Shown: positions 8,425 through 17,488 of the stretch, one piece after another | Layout of the letters: each line of letters begins with the position of its first letter | Position numbering within the stretch: the first letter of the stretch is position 1 | Assembly (NCBI RefSeq): GCF_001653715.1 | Contig: NZ_LWHQ01000023.1 | Span: forward strand, 1-44,951 | Direction of reading: 5' to 3' | From: Methylobacterium platani | GTDB lineage: Bacteria; Pseudomonadota; Alphaproteobacteria; Rhizobiales; Beijerinckiaceae | DNA length: 44,951 bases | Program-made: the position numbers and the translations under genes | The notes under the pieces: model-generated | The model's input: the letters and a program-made list of their open reading frames with translations, nothing else | Told to the model about the DNA's origin: nothing | The model's database searches: none

Positions 8425-8681
8425 GTTTTCGTCGTAGTCAGTGCGCGCGGGCTCCCGCATCCTGACCGGGTCAGCAGCGGCAGGGTCTGGTGAAGACCCG
8501 CGAGGTCCCGCCTCTGCTTTCCCGACAATCCCCGGCGCCCTGGTCTTCGGCGCGACCGGCCTGCACCGCGCCGCGCGGGCAGGATGGTCTGGCGATTGCA
8601 TGGCTGCCGCCGCGGGCGGGTCGGGACGACGCCCGGTTTTCACGGCCGCATCCGGCGGCGCGACTGCGAGGAGACAACTTG

Positions 8682-10256
8682 ATGGCGTGTCGTCGGTCCG
8701 TTCTCGGCCTCCTCGCGGCGACCGCCGCCCTGCTCGCCCCCGGAGCCGCGCCGGCGCAGACGCTCAAGGCGGTGATGCATTCGGACGTCAAGATCGTCGA
8801 CCCGATCTGGACCACCGCCTACATCGTCCGCAACCACGGCTACATGATCTACGACACGCTGTTCGCGCTCGACGTCGACGGCGCGGTCAAGCCGCAGATG
8901 GTCGACACCTACACGGTGTCGCCCGACAACCTGACCTACACGTTTACCCTGCGCGACGGGCTCGCGTGGCACGACGGCAAGCCGGTGACGGCGGAGGATT
9001 GCGTCGCCTCGATCAAGCGGTGGAGCGCCCGCGACTCGCTCGGCCAGAAGCTGATGACCTTCGTCGACGGCATGACGGCCGACGATCCGAAACGCTTCAC
9101 CGTCAGGCTGAAGGCGCCGACCGGGCTCCTCCTGTTCGGTCTCGCCAAGCCGTCCTCGAACGTGCCGTTCATGATGCCCAAGCGGGTCGCCGAGACCGAC
9201 CCGAACCAGCAGATCTCGGACTTCACCGGCTCCGGCCCCTTCGTGATGAAGACCGACGAGTGGAAGCCCAGCGACAGAATCGTCTACACCAGGTTCAAGG
9301 ACTACAAGCCGCGGCCGGAGCCGGCTTCGGGGCTCGCCGGCGGCAAGGTGGTCAAGCTCGACCGGGTCGAGTGGCTGGCGGTCTCGGACCAGCAGCAGGC
9401 GGTGAACGCCCTGCTCGCCGGCGAGATCGACCTGATCGAGCAGCCCGCCTACGACCTGATCCCGCTCCTCAAGGACGATCCCAACGTCAGGCTCGTCGAC
9501 TACAATCCGCTCGGCCTGCAATACGCGATGCGGCCGAACCACCTGATCAAGCCGTTCGACAACCCGAAGGCGCGCCAGGCGCTCACCTACGCCCTCAACC
9601 AGACCGACTTCCTCCAGGCGGTGGTGGGCGACCCCGATTACTACAAGACCTGCAAGGCGCTGTTCGTCTGCGGCTCGCCGATGGCGACCGACAAGGGCAT
9701 GGACGGCCTGCTCGACTCGAACTTCGCCAAGTCGAAGCAGCTCCTGAAGGAGGCGGGCTACGACGGCACCCCGATCGTTCTCCTGCACTCGACCGACCTC
9801 CAGACCCTGACCAATCTCGGGCCCGTGGCCAAGCAGCTGCTCGAGAAGGGCGGCTTCAAGGTCGACATGCAATCCTCCGACTGGCAGACCGTGGTGTCGC
9901 GCCGGGTGCGCAAGGATCCGGCCGACAAGGGCGGCTGGAACCTGATGAACACCTCCTGGGTCTCGGCCGACATCCTGAATCCCGTCATGTCGAGCTTCGT
10001 CAACATGAGCTGCGACAAGGCGCCGTTCGGCTGGCCCTGCGACGCCGAGATGGAGAAACTGCGCGACGACTTCGCCCGCGAGGTCGATCCGGGCAAGCAG
10101 AAGGCGATCGCCGAGGCCGTGCAGACCCGCTGGCGCGAGGTGGTGCCCTACGTCCCGCTCGGCCAGTTCTACATCCCGATCGCGGCGCGGAAAAACATCA
10201 CCGGCATCCTGACCGCCGCCGCGCCGGTGTTCTGGAACGTCGAGAAGAAGAAGTAG
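8682..10256 (+). CDS. Peptide ABC transporter, substrate-binding protein (family 5)
   Basis: A 524-residue periplasmic binding protein of the DppA/OppA type. The ATG at 8682 follows a GAGGAG ribosome site and gives a signal peptide ending at PGAAPAQ. Typical family features are MIYDTLFALDVDGAVKPQM near the N terminus, the FTLRDGLAWHDGKPVTAEDC block, and a late MSCDKAPFGWPCDAEMEKL segment. The permease gene starts 3 bases after its stop. It would capture oligopeptides or other amide-bearing ligands in the periplasm. The downstream amidase and M81 peptidase suggest a modified or cyclic peptide, but the ligand cannot be told from sequence. Confidence 0.92.
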   Translation: MACRRSVLGLLAATAALLAPGAAPAQTLKAVMHSDVKIVDPIWTTAYIVRNHGYMIYDTLFALDVDGAVKPQMVDTYTVSPDNLTYTFTLRDGLAWHDGKPVTAEDCVASIKRWSARDSLGQKLMTFVDGMTADDPKRFTVRLKAPTGLLLFGLAKPSSNVPFMMPKRVAETDPNQQISDFTGSGPFVMKTDEWKPSDRIVYTRFKDYKPRPEPASGLAGGKVVKLDRVEWLAVSDQQQAVNALLAGEIDLIEQPAYDLIPLLKDDPNVRLVDYNPLGLQYAMRPNHLIKPFDNPKARQALTYALNQTDFLQAVVGDPDYYKTCKALFVCGSPMATDKGMDGLLDSNFAKSKQLLKEAGYDGTPIVLLHSTDLQTLTNLGPVAKQLLEKGGFKVDMQSSDWQTVVSRRVRKDPADKGGWNLMNTSWVSADILNPVMSSFVNMSCDKAPFGWPCDAEMEKLRDDFAREVDPGKQKAIAEAVQTRWREVVPYVPLGQFYIPIAARKNITGILTAAAPVFWNVEKKK

Positions 10257-10259
10257 CGG

Positions 10260-11201
10260 ATGCTCGGCTACGTCCTGCGGCGGCTGCTCTCGGCGATCCC
10301 GGTCCTGGCGATCGTCGCGGTGCTGGTCTTCCTGATGCTGCGGCTCACCCCCGGCGACCCGGCGGCGGTGATCGCCGGGGACAACGCCTCGAGCGAGCAG
10401 ATCGCCCAGGTGCGCCACCAGCTCGGCCTCGACCGGCCGCTGCCGGCGCAGTTCGCGATCTGGATCGGCAACCTGGCCCGCGGCGATCTCGGCGAATCGT
10501 TCTTCTTCAAGAAGACCATCGGCGAGCTGATCCTCGGCCGGGTCGAGCCGACCCTGTCGCTCGCCGCCGCCACGATGCTGATCGCCGTCTGCGTGGCGAT
10601 CCCGCTCGGCGTCGTGGCGGCCTACCGGCACGGCTCCTGGCTCGACCGGATCGTGATGGGCGTGTCGGTGCTGGGCTTCTCGGTGCCGGTCTTCGTCATC
10701 GGCTACGGGATGATCTACGTGTTCTCGATCACGCTCGGCTGGTTCCCGGTGCAGGGCTACCAGCCGCTCGCGGGGGGCTTTGGCGGCTACCTGCACCGGC
10801 TGGTCCTGCCCTCGCTCACCCTGTCGGTCGTCTACATCGCGCTCATCGCCCGGATGACCCGGGCGAGCGTGCTCGACGTCCTGAACGAGGACTACATCCG
10901 CACCGCCCGGGCCAAGGGCCAGGTCGAGCGCAAGATCCTGTTCCGCCACGCGCTCAAGAACGCCGCGGTGCCGATCGTCACGGTCGTGGGCATCGGCATC
11001 GCGCTCCTCATCGGCGGGGTGGTGGTGACCGAGAGCGTGTTCGCGATTCCGGGTCTCGGCCGCCTCACCGTCGACGCGGTGCTGGCCCGCGACTACCCGA
11101 CGATCCAGGCGCTGATCCTGCTGTTCTCCGGCGTCTACGTCCTCATCAACCTCCTGATCGACCTGACCTACGGCCTGTTCGACCCGAGGATCCGGCAGTG
11201 A
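10260..11201 (+). CDS. Peptide ABC transporter permease, DppB-like
   Basis: A 313-residue inner-membrane permease with about six hydrophobic segments. The N-terminal family block (LRLTPGDPAAVIAGDNAS, then HQLGLDRPLPAQF) is intact. The EAA loop that contacts the ATPase (DYIRTARAKGQ) and the C-terminal LTYGLFDPRIR ending are also intact. It starts 3 bases after the binding-protein stop and ends 11 bases before the second permease. Confidence 0.93.
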   Translation: MLGYVLRRLLSAIPVLAIVAVLVFLMLRLTPGDPAAVIAGDNASSEQIAQVRHQLGLDRPLPAQFAIWIGNLARGDLGESFFFKKTIGELILGRVEPTLSLAAATMLIAVCVAIPLGVVAAYRHGSWLDRIVMGVSVLGFSVPVFVIGYGMIYVFSITLGWFPVQGYQPLAGGFGGYLHRLVLPSLTLSVVYIALIARMTRASVLDVLNEDYIRTARAKGQVERKILFRHALKNAAVPIVTVVGIGIALLIGGVVVTESVFAIPGLGRLTVDAVLARDYPTIQALILLFSGVYVLINLLIDLTYGLFDPRIRQ

Positions 11202-11212
11202 GGGCCTGACTC

Positions 11213-12133
11213 ATGAGCACCGAACCGACCTTTCCGGCCCCCGCCCTCCCCGCGGCCCCCGCCGCCTCCCTGGCCTGGCGCCTCCTGCGCAACCCCGTCG
11301 CGGTGGCGAGCGCCGGCCTCCTCGTGGTGATGGCGCTGGTCGGCCTCCTCGCCCCCCTCCTCGGCACGATCGACCCGACGGCGATCAACCCGGCGACCCG
11401 CAACCGCCCGCCGGGCTACGAACGCACGATCCGGGCGGAGGACGGCGCGACCGCGACCTTCCGCCACCGGATGGGCACCGACAGCCTCGGGCGCGACGTC
11501 TACAGCCGGGTCCTCTACGGCGCCCGGGTCTCGCTCGTCATCGCCGTGTCCGTCGCCGCCATCGCCCTGGCGATCGGCCTGCTGCTCGGGCTCCTCGCCG
11601 GCTACATCCGCCCCCTCGACGGGCCGATCATGCGGCTGATGGACGGCCTGATGGCGATCCCCGGCATCCTGCTCGCCATCGCGGTGGTGTCGCTGTTCCG
11701 GGCCGGGCTCCCGGCGGTCGTCGCGGCGATCGTGGTGCCGGAGATCCCCCGGGTGGTGCGGCTGGTGCGCTCGATCGTGCTCTCGGTGCGGGAGGAGCCC
11801 TACGTCGAGGCCGCGATCATGGCCGGCACCCGCCTGCCGCTGCTGATGGCGCGCCACATCCTGCCCAACACCGTCGCGCCGCTCATCGTGCAGGGCACCT
11901 TCATCGCCGCCTCGGCGATCCTGGTCGAGGCGGTGCTCTCCTTCCTCGGCATCGGCATCCCGCCGGAGATCCCGAGCTGGGGCAACATCATGGCGGAGGG
12001 GCGCAACCTGTTCCGGGTCTATCCCCACACCATCCTGTATCCGGGGATCTTCCTCGGCCTGACGGTGCTCGCCGTGAACATGCTCGGCGACGGCCTGCGC
12101 GACACCCTCGATCCGAAGATGACGGGACGATGA
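11213..12133 (+). CDS. Peptide ABC transporter permease, DppC-like
   Basis: A 306-residue permease. It has the usual N-terminal OppC_N region, the HRMGTDSLGRDVYSRVLYGAR block that marks the family, about six membrane segments and an EAA loop (EAAIMAGTRLPLLM). The C terminus is GDGLRDTLDPKM, which is standard for DppC. It overlaps the ATPase gene by four bases (ATGA). Confidence 0.93.
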   Translation: MSTEPTFPAPALPAAPAASLAWRLLRNPVAVASAGLLVVMALVGLLAPLLGTIDPTAINPATRNRPPGYERTIRAEDGATATFRHRMGTDSLGRDVYSRVLYGARVSLVIAVSVAAIALAIGLLLGLLAGYIRPLDGPIMRLMDGLMAIPGILLAIAVVSLFRAGLPAVVAAIVVPEIPRVVRLVRSIVLSVREEPYVEAAIMAGTRLPLLMARHILPNTVAPLIVQGTFIAASAILVEAVLSFLGIGIPPEIPSWGNIMAEGRNLFRVYPHTILYPGIFLGLTVLAVNMLGDGLRDTLDPKMTGR

Positions 12134-13785
12134 TCTCGCCGATGAGCGACGCCCCCTCCCCCGTCCTCGCGGTCGAGAACCTCGCCGTCGCGCTCCCGGG
12201 CGGCGGCGACCGGCTGCGCGCCGTCGACGGCGTGTCCTTCACGGTGTCTCCCGGCGAGATCGTCTGCGTCGTCGGAGAATCGGGCTCCGGCAAGTCGGTC
12301 ACCGCCTTCTCGGTGATGGGACTGCTCGCCCGGGTGCTGAAGCCGGTCGCCGGGGCGATCCGGCTTCTCGGCGAGGACGTGCTGAGCGCGAGCCCGCAGC
12401 GCCTGCGGGCCCTGCGCGGCGACCGCATGGCGATGATCTTCCAGGAGCCGATGACGGCGCTGAACCCGGTGCTGACCGTCGGCGACCAGATCGAGGAGGT
12501 CCTGCGCATCCACACCGACCTCGGGCCCAAGGAGCGCCGCGCCAAGGTCCTGGCGATGCTGGAGGCCATGCACCTGCCCGAGCCCGAGCGGATGCACGCC
12601 TCCTATCCCCACCAGCTCTCCGGCGGGCAGCGCCAGCGGGTGATGATCGCCGCCGCCCTCATCCTCGACCCCGCGCTCCTCATCGCCGACGAGCCGACGA
12701 CGGCCCTCGACGTCACCACCCAGGCCCAGATCCTGACGCTGATCCGCGAGATGCAGGCACGGCGCGGCACCGGCGTGCTGTTCATCACCCACGATTTCGG
12801 CGTGGTGGCCGAGATCGCCGACCGGGTGGTGGTGATGCAAAGCGGCCGCATCGTCGAGCAGGGGCCGGCGGCGGAGGTGCTCGGCAACCCGCAGCATCCC
12901 TACACCCGGATGCTGATCGCCGCGGTGCCGACGATGACGCCCGCCCGGCGCCCGCCGGTGACGGGGGCTCCGGCGCTGGAAACCGCGGGCCTCGCCAAGA
13001 CCTACCGCAGCGGCGGCCTGTTCACGAAGGCCCGCGAGGTCCACGCCGCCGCCGACGTCGCCCTGCGGATCCGGCACGGCGAGACCGTCGGCATCGTCGG
13101 CGAATCGGGCTCCGGCAAGTCGACGGTCGCCCGCTGCATCGCCCGGCTGATCGCCCCGAGCGAAGGCCGGATCCTGGTGGCCGACCGGGACATCGCCCGC
13201 CTGCCCGAGCGCCGCTTGCGGCCGCTGCGCCGCAAGATCCAGGTGGTGTTCCAGGATCCGTTCCGCTCCCTCAACCCGCGCCGCACGGTCGGCGCCTCGA
13301 TCGTCGAGGGACCGGTGAATTTCGGCACGAGCCCGGAGGCCGCGACGGCGCGGGCGCGCGAGCTGATGAGCCTCGTCGGCCTCGATCCCGCGGCGCTCGC
13401 CCGCTACCCGCACCAGTTCTCCGGCGGCCAGCGCCAGCGCATCGCGCTCGCCCGGGCGCTCGCGATGGAGCCCGAGATCCTGATCGCCGACGAGGCGGTC
13501 TCGGCCCTCGACGTCTCGGTACAGCGCCAGGTGCTGGCGCTCCTCGACGACGTCCAGCGCCGCTTCGACTTGGCGATCCTGTTCATCACGCACGACCTGC
13601 GGGTGGCGGCGCAGATCTGCGACCGGCTGATCGTGATGCAGCGCGGGCGCATCGTCGAGGAGGGGCCGACGGCGGAGGTCTTCGCCCGGCCGCAGGCGGC
13701 GTACACGCGGGCCCTGATCGCGGCGGCGCCGGGGCGGGAGTTCGGGCGGGGGGCGGAGCCCGTCGCCGAGGCGGTGCCGGCGTGA
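12130..13785 (+). CDS. Dipeptide ABC transporter ATPase, DppD-DppF fusion
   Basis: A 551-residue protein with two complete nucleotide-binding domains in one chain. Each half has a Walker A (GESGSGKS), an ABC signature (LSGGQRQRV and FSGGQRQRI), a Walker B followed by a catalytic acid (LLIADEPTTALD and ILIADEAVSALD) and an H-loop (FITHDFG, FITHDLR). In the second half the Walker B context is DEAVSALD instead of DEPTSALD, a common DppF variant. Such fused ATPases are frequent in alphaproteobacteria. It completes a self-sufficient ABC importer with the three preceding genes. Confidence 0.93.
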   Translation: MISPMSDAPSPVLAVENLAVALPGGGDRLRAVDGVSFTVSPGEIVCVVGESGSGKSVTAFSVMGLLARVLKPVAGAIRLLGEDVLSASPQRLRALRGDRMAMIFQEPMTALNPVLTVGDQIEEVLRIHTDLGPKERRAKVLAMLEAMHLPEPERMHASYPHQLSGGQRQRVMIAAALILDPALLIADEPTTALDVTTQAQILTLIREMQARRGTGVLFITHDFGVVAEIADRVVVMQSGRIVEQGPAAEVLGNPQHPYTRMLIAAVPTMTPARRPPVTGAPALETAGLAKTYRSGGLFTKAREVHAAADVALRIRHGETVGIVGESGSGKSTVARCIARLIAPSEGRILVADRDIARLPERRLRPLRRKIQVVFQDPFRSLNPRRTVGASIVEGPVNFGTSPEAATARARELMSLVGLDPAALARYPHQFSGGQRQRIALARALAMEPEILIADEAVSALDVSVQRQVLALLDDVQRRFDLAILFITHDLRVAAQICDRLIVMQRGRIVEEGPTAEVFARPQAAYTRALIAAAPGREFGRGAEPVAEAVPA

Positions 13786-13860
13786 TGCCGAGAAATCAAG
13801 GGACGGCGCGGGATCCCCTCTCCAGGCGATGCCGGGCTTGCCCGGTATCGCTGCAAGGTG

Positions 13861-13995
13861 TGGGAGAGGGGTAGGGGTGAGGGTGAGACGCTTCCGGGTG
13901 GAGCTGTGACCGTCGTGCTGACAGCGGGACTGTCAGCGTCTTCTGCGGAACCGTAGCACCCTCACCCCTGACCCCTCTCCCAAACGGGAGAGGGG
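13861..13995. repeat. Palindromic repeat element between ABC operon and amidase
   Basis: TGGGAGAGGGGTAGGGGTGAGG (from 13861) pairs, with a one-base offset, with the complementary run at 13959-13982. The right end carries a second tight hairpin, CCCCTCTCCC-AAAC-GGGAGAGGGG (13972-13995). The tight hairpin recurs at 34380-34403, so this is a dispersed family. The 135-base unit looks like a REP or MITE-like non-coding repeat. Confidence 0.6.
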
Positions 13996-14050
13996 ACGCG
14001 CCTCTTCTTGAAACGACAGTTCAATGCGTAACCAGAACAGGACAAGACCG

Positions 14051-15529
14051 ATGACCCTCGCCATGAGCTGGGAGGAATGGGCGCAACACGATGCCTGCGC
14101 GCTCGCCGCGCGGGTGCGCGCCGGGGAGGTGACGGCGACCGAGCTCGCCGCGCAGGCGGCGGCCGGCGTGGGGCGCGTCAATCCGCAGACGAGTGCCGTG
14201 GTCGAGCTGTTCGACGACGCGGTGGCCGACCCGTCCCGCGACGGCACCGATCTGGAGGGCGCCTTCGCGGGCGTGCCGTTCCTGATGAAGGATCTCGGGC
14301 CGACCCTGAAGGGACGGCTGCAGGAGATGGGCTCGCTGCTGATGCGCGGCAACCGCGCCGACTCGGACAGCCACCTCACGGGCAAGATGCGCCGGGCCGG
14401 GCTCAACCTGATCGGCCGCACCACCACGCCGGAATTCGGGGTGTGCAGCTCGGCCGAGAACCCGGCGGTCTACGTCACCCGCAATCCCTGGAACCTCGAC
14501 TACACCACCTGCGGCTCCTCGGCCGGCTCGGCCGCCGCGGTGGCGGCGGGCGTGGTGCCGATGGCGCACGCCACCGACGGGGGAGGATCGATCCGCATCC
14601 CGGCGGGCGTCAACGGCAATCTCGGGCTGAAACCCTCCCGCGGCGTGTTCTCGATCGCGCCCTACGGGTCGGACCTCACCAGCATCGTGTCGATCCAGGG
14701 CTGCCAGTCGCGGACCGTGCGCGACACCGCGACCTTCGTCGACCGGTGCCGGGGCGGCGCACCGGGCGAGTTCATGCCGTACTGGACTGCGCCGGAGCCC
14801 TACGCGACGCTGATCGGGCGCGATCCGGGCCGCTTGCGCATCGCGGTCTCCCACGAATGGGGCGAGTACCGCGCCGTGCCCCACCACGTCGCCGAGCTGG
14901 AGCGGATCGGCCGCTTCCTCGAATCCTTGGGCCACCACGTCGACTGGGCGCTGCCGGCGGTCGACCTGCCCGCCGCCTTCCGGGCCCAGACCACCTGCTA
15001 CATCACCAACTTCGCCCAGACCATCAACGCGCTGATCGCCGCCAAGGGCCTCGACCGGCCGCCGGAGGACCTCGTCGAGCCGATGAACATCCGGATCTGG
15101 GAGGCGGGGCGCCACGCGACCTACGCCGAGCGGACGGCGATGCAGGCCGCGTTCAATGTCACGGCGCGGGGCTTCGGCGCCTTCTTCGAGGAATGGGACA
15201 TCATCCTGACGCCGATCACCGCCCGGCCGACGCCGCTCGTCGGCACGACCGAGTACCTGACGCTCAGCGACGAGCCGTCGGTCCACGCCTGGTTCGAGAA
15301 CCTGTGGCGCAACTTCGCCTATACGCCGCTCGCCAACCTGTGCGGCCTGCCGGCCCTGTCGATGCCGCTCGCCTGGAACGAGCACGGCCTGCCACTCGGC
15401 ATCCAGGCCCAGGCGCGCCAGGGCCAGGACGGGCTGCTGCTGCAGCTCGCCGCCCAGGTCGAGCGGGCGATCGGGGGACGCTGGAACGAGGGGAAGCGGC
15501 CGGGGGTGCATGTGACGGCGGGGACGTGA
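14051..15529 (+). CDS. Amidase, amidase-signature family
   Basis: A 492-residue cytoplasmic amidase. The ATG at 14051 has AGGA at a good distance. An in-frame ATG at 14024 would add nine residues. The Ser-cisSer-Lys triad is visible as K80 (FLMKDLG), S156 (CGSSAGS) and S180 ([11 protein letters not shown]), with the 24-residue gap between the two serines typical of the family. It would hydrolyse a C-N amide bond. It lies just downstream of the peptide importer in the same direction, separated by a palindromic repeat, and upstream of an M81 peptidase, so it probably acts on imported substrates. Confidence 0.88.
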   Translation: MTLAMSWEEWAQHDACALAARVRAGEVTATELAAQAAAGVGRVNPQTSAVVELFDDAVADPSRDGTDLEGAFAGVPFLMKDLGPTLKGRLQEMGSLLMRGNRADSDSHLTGKMRRAGLNLIGRTTTPEFGVCSSAENPAVYVTRNPWNLDYTTCGSSAGSAAAVAAGVVPMAHATDGGGSIRIPAGVNGNLGLKPSRGVFSIAPYGSDLTSIVSIQGCQSRTVRDTATFVDRCRGGAPGEFMPYWTAPEPYATLIGRDPGRLRIAVSHEWGEYRAVPHHVAELERIGRFLESLGHHVDWALPAVDLPAAFRAQTTCYITNFAQTINALIAAKGLDRPPEDLVEPMNIRIWEAGRHATYAERTAMQAAFNVTARGFGAFFEEWDIILTPITARPTPLVGTTEYLTLSDEPSVHAWFENLWRNFAYTPLANLCGLPALSMPLAWNEHGLPLGIQAQARQGQDGLLLQLAAQVERAIGGRWNEGKRPGVHVTAGT

Positions 15530-15567
15530 GCGACCGCGAACCCGCCTGATCGTCGAACGGCCGTGAC

Positions 15568-15624
15568 ACCCTCGACGTCATCCCGGGGCTCGCCTCCCGC
15601 GAGCCCCGGGATGACGTCGAGGGT
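15568..15624. repeat. Perfect 25-bp inverted repeat (REP-like hairpin)
   Basis: The arms at 15568-15592 and 15600-15624 are exact reverse complements of 25 bases around a 7-base loop (CCTCCCG). The core GACGTCATCCCGGGGC resembles palindromes scattered through rhizobial genomes. It lies 39 bases after the amidase stop and 64 bases before the next start. There is no T-tract, so it may shield the transcript end instead of acting as a classical terminator. Confidence 0.75.
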
Positions 15625-15687
15625 ACGAGTTACCTTGGATCGACGGACGATTCCTCATCGGAACGCCCCCCGGAGGAGACCCCACCC

Positions 15688-17139
15688 GTGAAGCTCTTCA
15701 TCGCCGCGCTCGGCACCGAGACCAACACCTTCTCGCCGATCCCGACCGGGCGCACCGCCTTCCTGGACGACCTCTACGTCGAGGCCGAGGCCTCGCGCCG
15801 CTCGGCGCACTGGTTCGTCGGGCCGCTCCGGGTCTGGCGCGAGATGGCCGAGGCGGCGGGCTACGCGGTGGTGGAGAGCCTCGCGGCCTTCGCCCCGCCG
15901 GGCGGTCCGACGCGCCGGGACGTGTGGGAGGCGTTGCGCGACCGCGTGCTGGCCGATCTCCGGGCCGCCGGCCCGGTCGACATGGTCCTGCTCAACCTCC
16001 ACGGCGCGATGGTCGCGGAGACCGAGGACGATTGCGAGGGCGCGCTCGTCGCCGCCGCCCGGGAGATCCTCGGGCCGTCGGTCACGATCGGGGTCGAGCT
16101 CGACCTGCATTGCCACCTGACCGACCGGATCGCCGCGGCGTCCGACGTGCTGCTGACCTACAAGGAATACCCGCATATCGACGTCGACGACCGGGCGCGC
16201 GACCTGTTCCGCCTCTGCGACGACGCCCGGGCCGGCCGCATCCGCCCGACCATCGCGGTCGCCGATTGCCGGATGCTGGCGGTGTGGCGCACGCCCAACC
16301 CGCCGACCCGCGGCTTCGTCGACCGCATGAGCGCGGCGGAGGGACGGGACGGGATCCTGTCGCTGTCGCTCGCCCACGGCTTTCCCTGGGCCGACATCCC
16401 GGATGTCGGCGCCAAGGTGGTGGCGGTCACGGACGGCGACCCGGGTCTCGCCCGGCGCACGGCCGACGCCCTCGCCCGCGAGCTGTGGGACATGCGCGAG
16501 GCGACGACCGACCGGCTGCTGACCCTCGACGAGGCGGTGGCGATCGCCCTCGCGCCGCCGGAGGGCGTGAGCGTGCTGGCCGACGTGTCGGACAATGCCG
16601 GGGCGGGCGCGGCGAGCGATTCGACCGTCCTGCTGCGCGCCCTGGTCGAGGCCGGGGCGGCCCGGTGCGCCATCGGCAGCTTCTGGGATCCGGTCGCGGT
16701 GCGGCTCTGCCGCGAGGCCGGGCCCGGCGCCCGCCTGCCCTTGCGCATCGGCGGCAAGACCGGCCCGATGTCGGGCGATCCCGTGGACCTGCCCGTGCGG
16801 GTGCTCGGGATCGTGCGCGACGCGGTCCAGACCTACGGCAACGGCAAGCAGCAGATGGGCGATTGCGCGCTCGTCGAGGCGGGGGGCCTGCACATCCTGC
16901 TCAACGCCTCGCGCACCCAGGTCTTTCACCCGGAGGCGTTCGAGCAGTTCGGCGTGTCGCTGAACGACTACGCCACCGTGTTCGTCAAGTCGGCGCAGCA
17001 CTTCAACGCCGCCTTCGCGCCGCGGGCCGACCGGATCCACTACGTCGCCGTGCCGGGCAGCGCCAATCCCGACTTCGCCGCCCTGCGGCTGCCGCGGGCC
17101 GCCCGCCCGCTCTGGCCGATCGTCGCCGATCCGTTCTGA
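15688..17139 (+). CDS. M81-family metallopeptidase, MlrC-like
   Basis: A 483-residue enzyme of the MlrC/DUF1485 family, known for the last step of microcystin breakdown (hydrolysis of linear peptides). The GTG start at 15688 has a GGAGGAG ribosome site. Likely metal and active-site residues are E11 (GTETNTF), H105 (NLHGAM), D139 and H141 (ELDLHCHL) and H163 (EYPHID). Their spacing (94, 34, 2, 22) equals that of the active-site set I recall for Sphingomonas MlrC. The C-terminal MlrC domain (about 300-480) is complete (GGKTGPMSGDPV). There is no signal peptide, so it is cytoplasmic. Placed after a peptide importer and an amidase, it probably cleaves the imported compound. Confidence 0.88.
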   Translation: MKLFIAALGTETNTFSPIPTGRTAFLDDLYVEAEASRRSAHWFVGPLRVWREMAEAAGYAVVESLAAFAPPGGPTRRDVWEALRDRVLADLRAAGPVDMVLLNLHGAMVAETEDDCEGALVAAAREILGPSVTIGVELDLHCHLTDRIAAASDVLLTYKEYPHIDVDDRARDLFRLCDDARAGRIRPTIAVADCRMLAVWRTPNPPTRGFVDRMSAAEGRDGILSLSLAHGFPWADIPDVGAKVVAVTDGDPGLARRTADALARELWDMREATTDRLLTLDEAVAIALAPPEGVSVLADVSDNAGAGAASDSTVLLRALVEAGAARCAIGSFWDPVAVRLCREAGPGARLPLRIGGKTGPMSGDPVDLPVRVLGIVRDAVQTYGNGKQQMGDCALVEAGGLHILLNASRTQVFHPEAFEQFGVSLNDYATVFVKSAQHFNAAFAPRADRIHYVAVPGSANPDFAALRLPRAARPLWPIVADPF

Positions 17140-17200
17140 TCCCGCGGACGGGCGCCGCCGACCGCGGTCTGCCCGGCCCCGTCCGGGGAGGCCGCCTCAT

Positions 17201-17320
17201 GCGACATCCGATTGATTGCTTCGCAATGCGGATTTCGGCTTCGCTCAGGCGTGCGGAGCCTGCGGCTCCGCCGCGCGGGCTGGCGATACCGTTTCCGGAA
17301 GTCTTCTTCCGGATCTCGGA
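17201..17320. repeat. Cluster of short hairpins after the M81 gene
   Basis: Several small dyads lie close together: GGAGCC/GGCTCC near 17257-17272 and CCGGAAG-TCTT-CTTCCGG near 17294-17313. They resemble a dispersed palindromic element or a termination region. No T-tract is present. Confidence 0.35.
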
Positions 17321-17488
17321 TCACTCCGCGTGGAGCCGGATCACCGCCCCGTCGGCCCTCAGCGTGGACACGAGGCGCTCCAGCCGGGCCCGGACGTGAG
17401 CCCGGATCTCCTCGCTGGACGCGGCCGCCATGACCTCCGGGAGCATGACCTCCGGGAAGTCGATCCTGCGCCGTGCCTGCACCGTCAT
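17321..17488 (-). CDS. Hypothetical small protein, 55 residues
   Basis: A small frame that I do not recognise. The ATG at 17488 has AAGGG upstream. A GTG at 17566 would give 81 residues with a basic N terminus. The protein begins MTVQARRRIDFPEV, then is helical and charged (SSEEIRAHVRARLERLVSTL). A 15-base direct duplication (17429-17443 and 17444-17458) produces the sequence FPEVMLPEVM. The AT-rich stretch upstream could hold its promoter. It might be real but has no supporting neighbour. Confidence 0.35.
   Translation of the reverse strand: MTVQARRRIDFPEVMLPEVMAAASSEEIRAHVRARLERLVSTLRADGAVIRLHAE

Noticed and set aside
5926..8643. A 905-residue open frame on the minus strand
   Set aside because: It is off-frame over the sensor kinase end, the esterase and the LysR gene, all of which are better supported.
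8640..10949. A 769-residue antisense frame over the peptide-binding protein
   Set aside because: The sense strand encodes an intact family-5 binding protein and permease. The antisense product has no domain.
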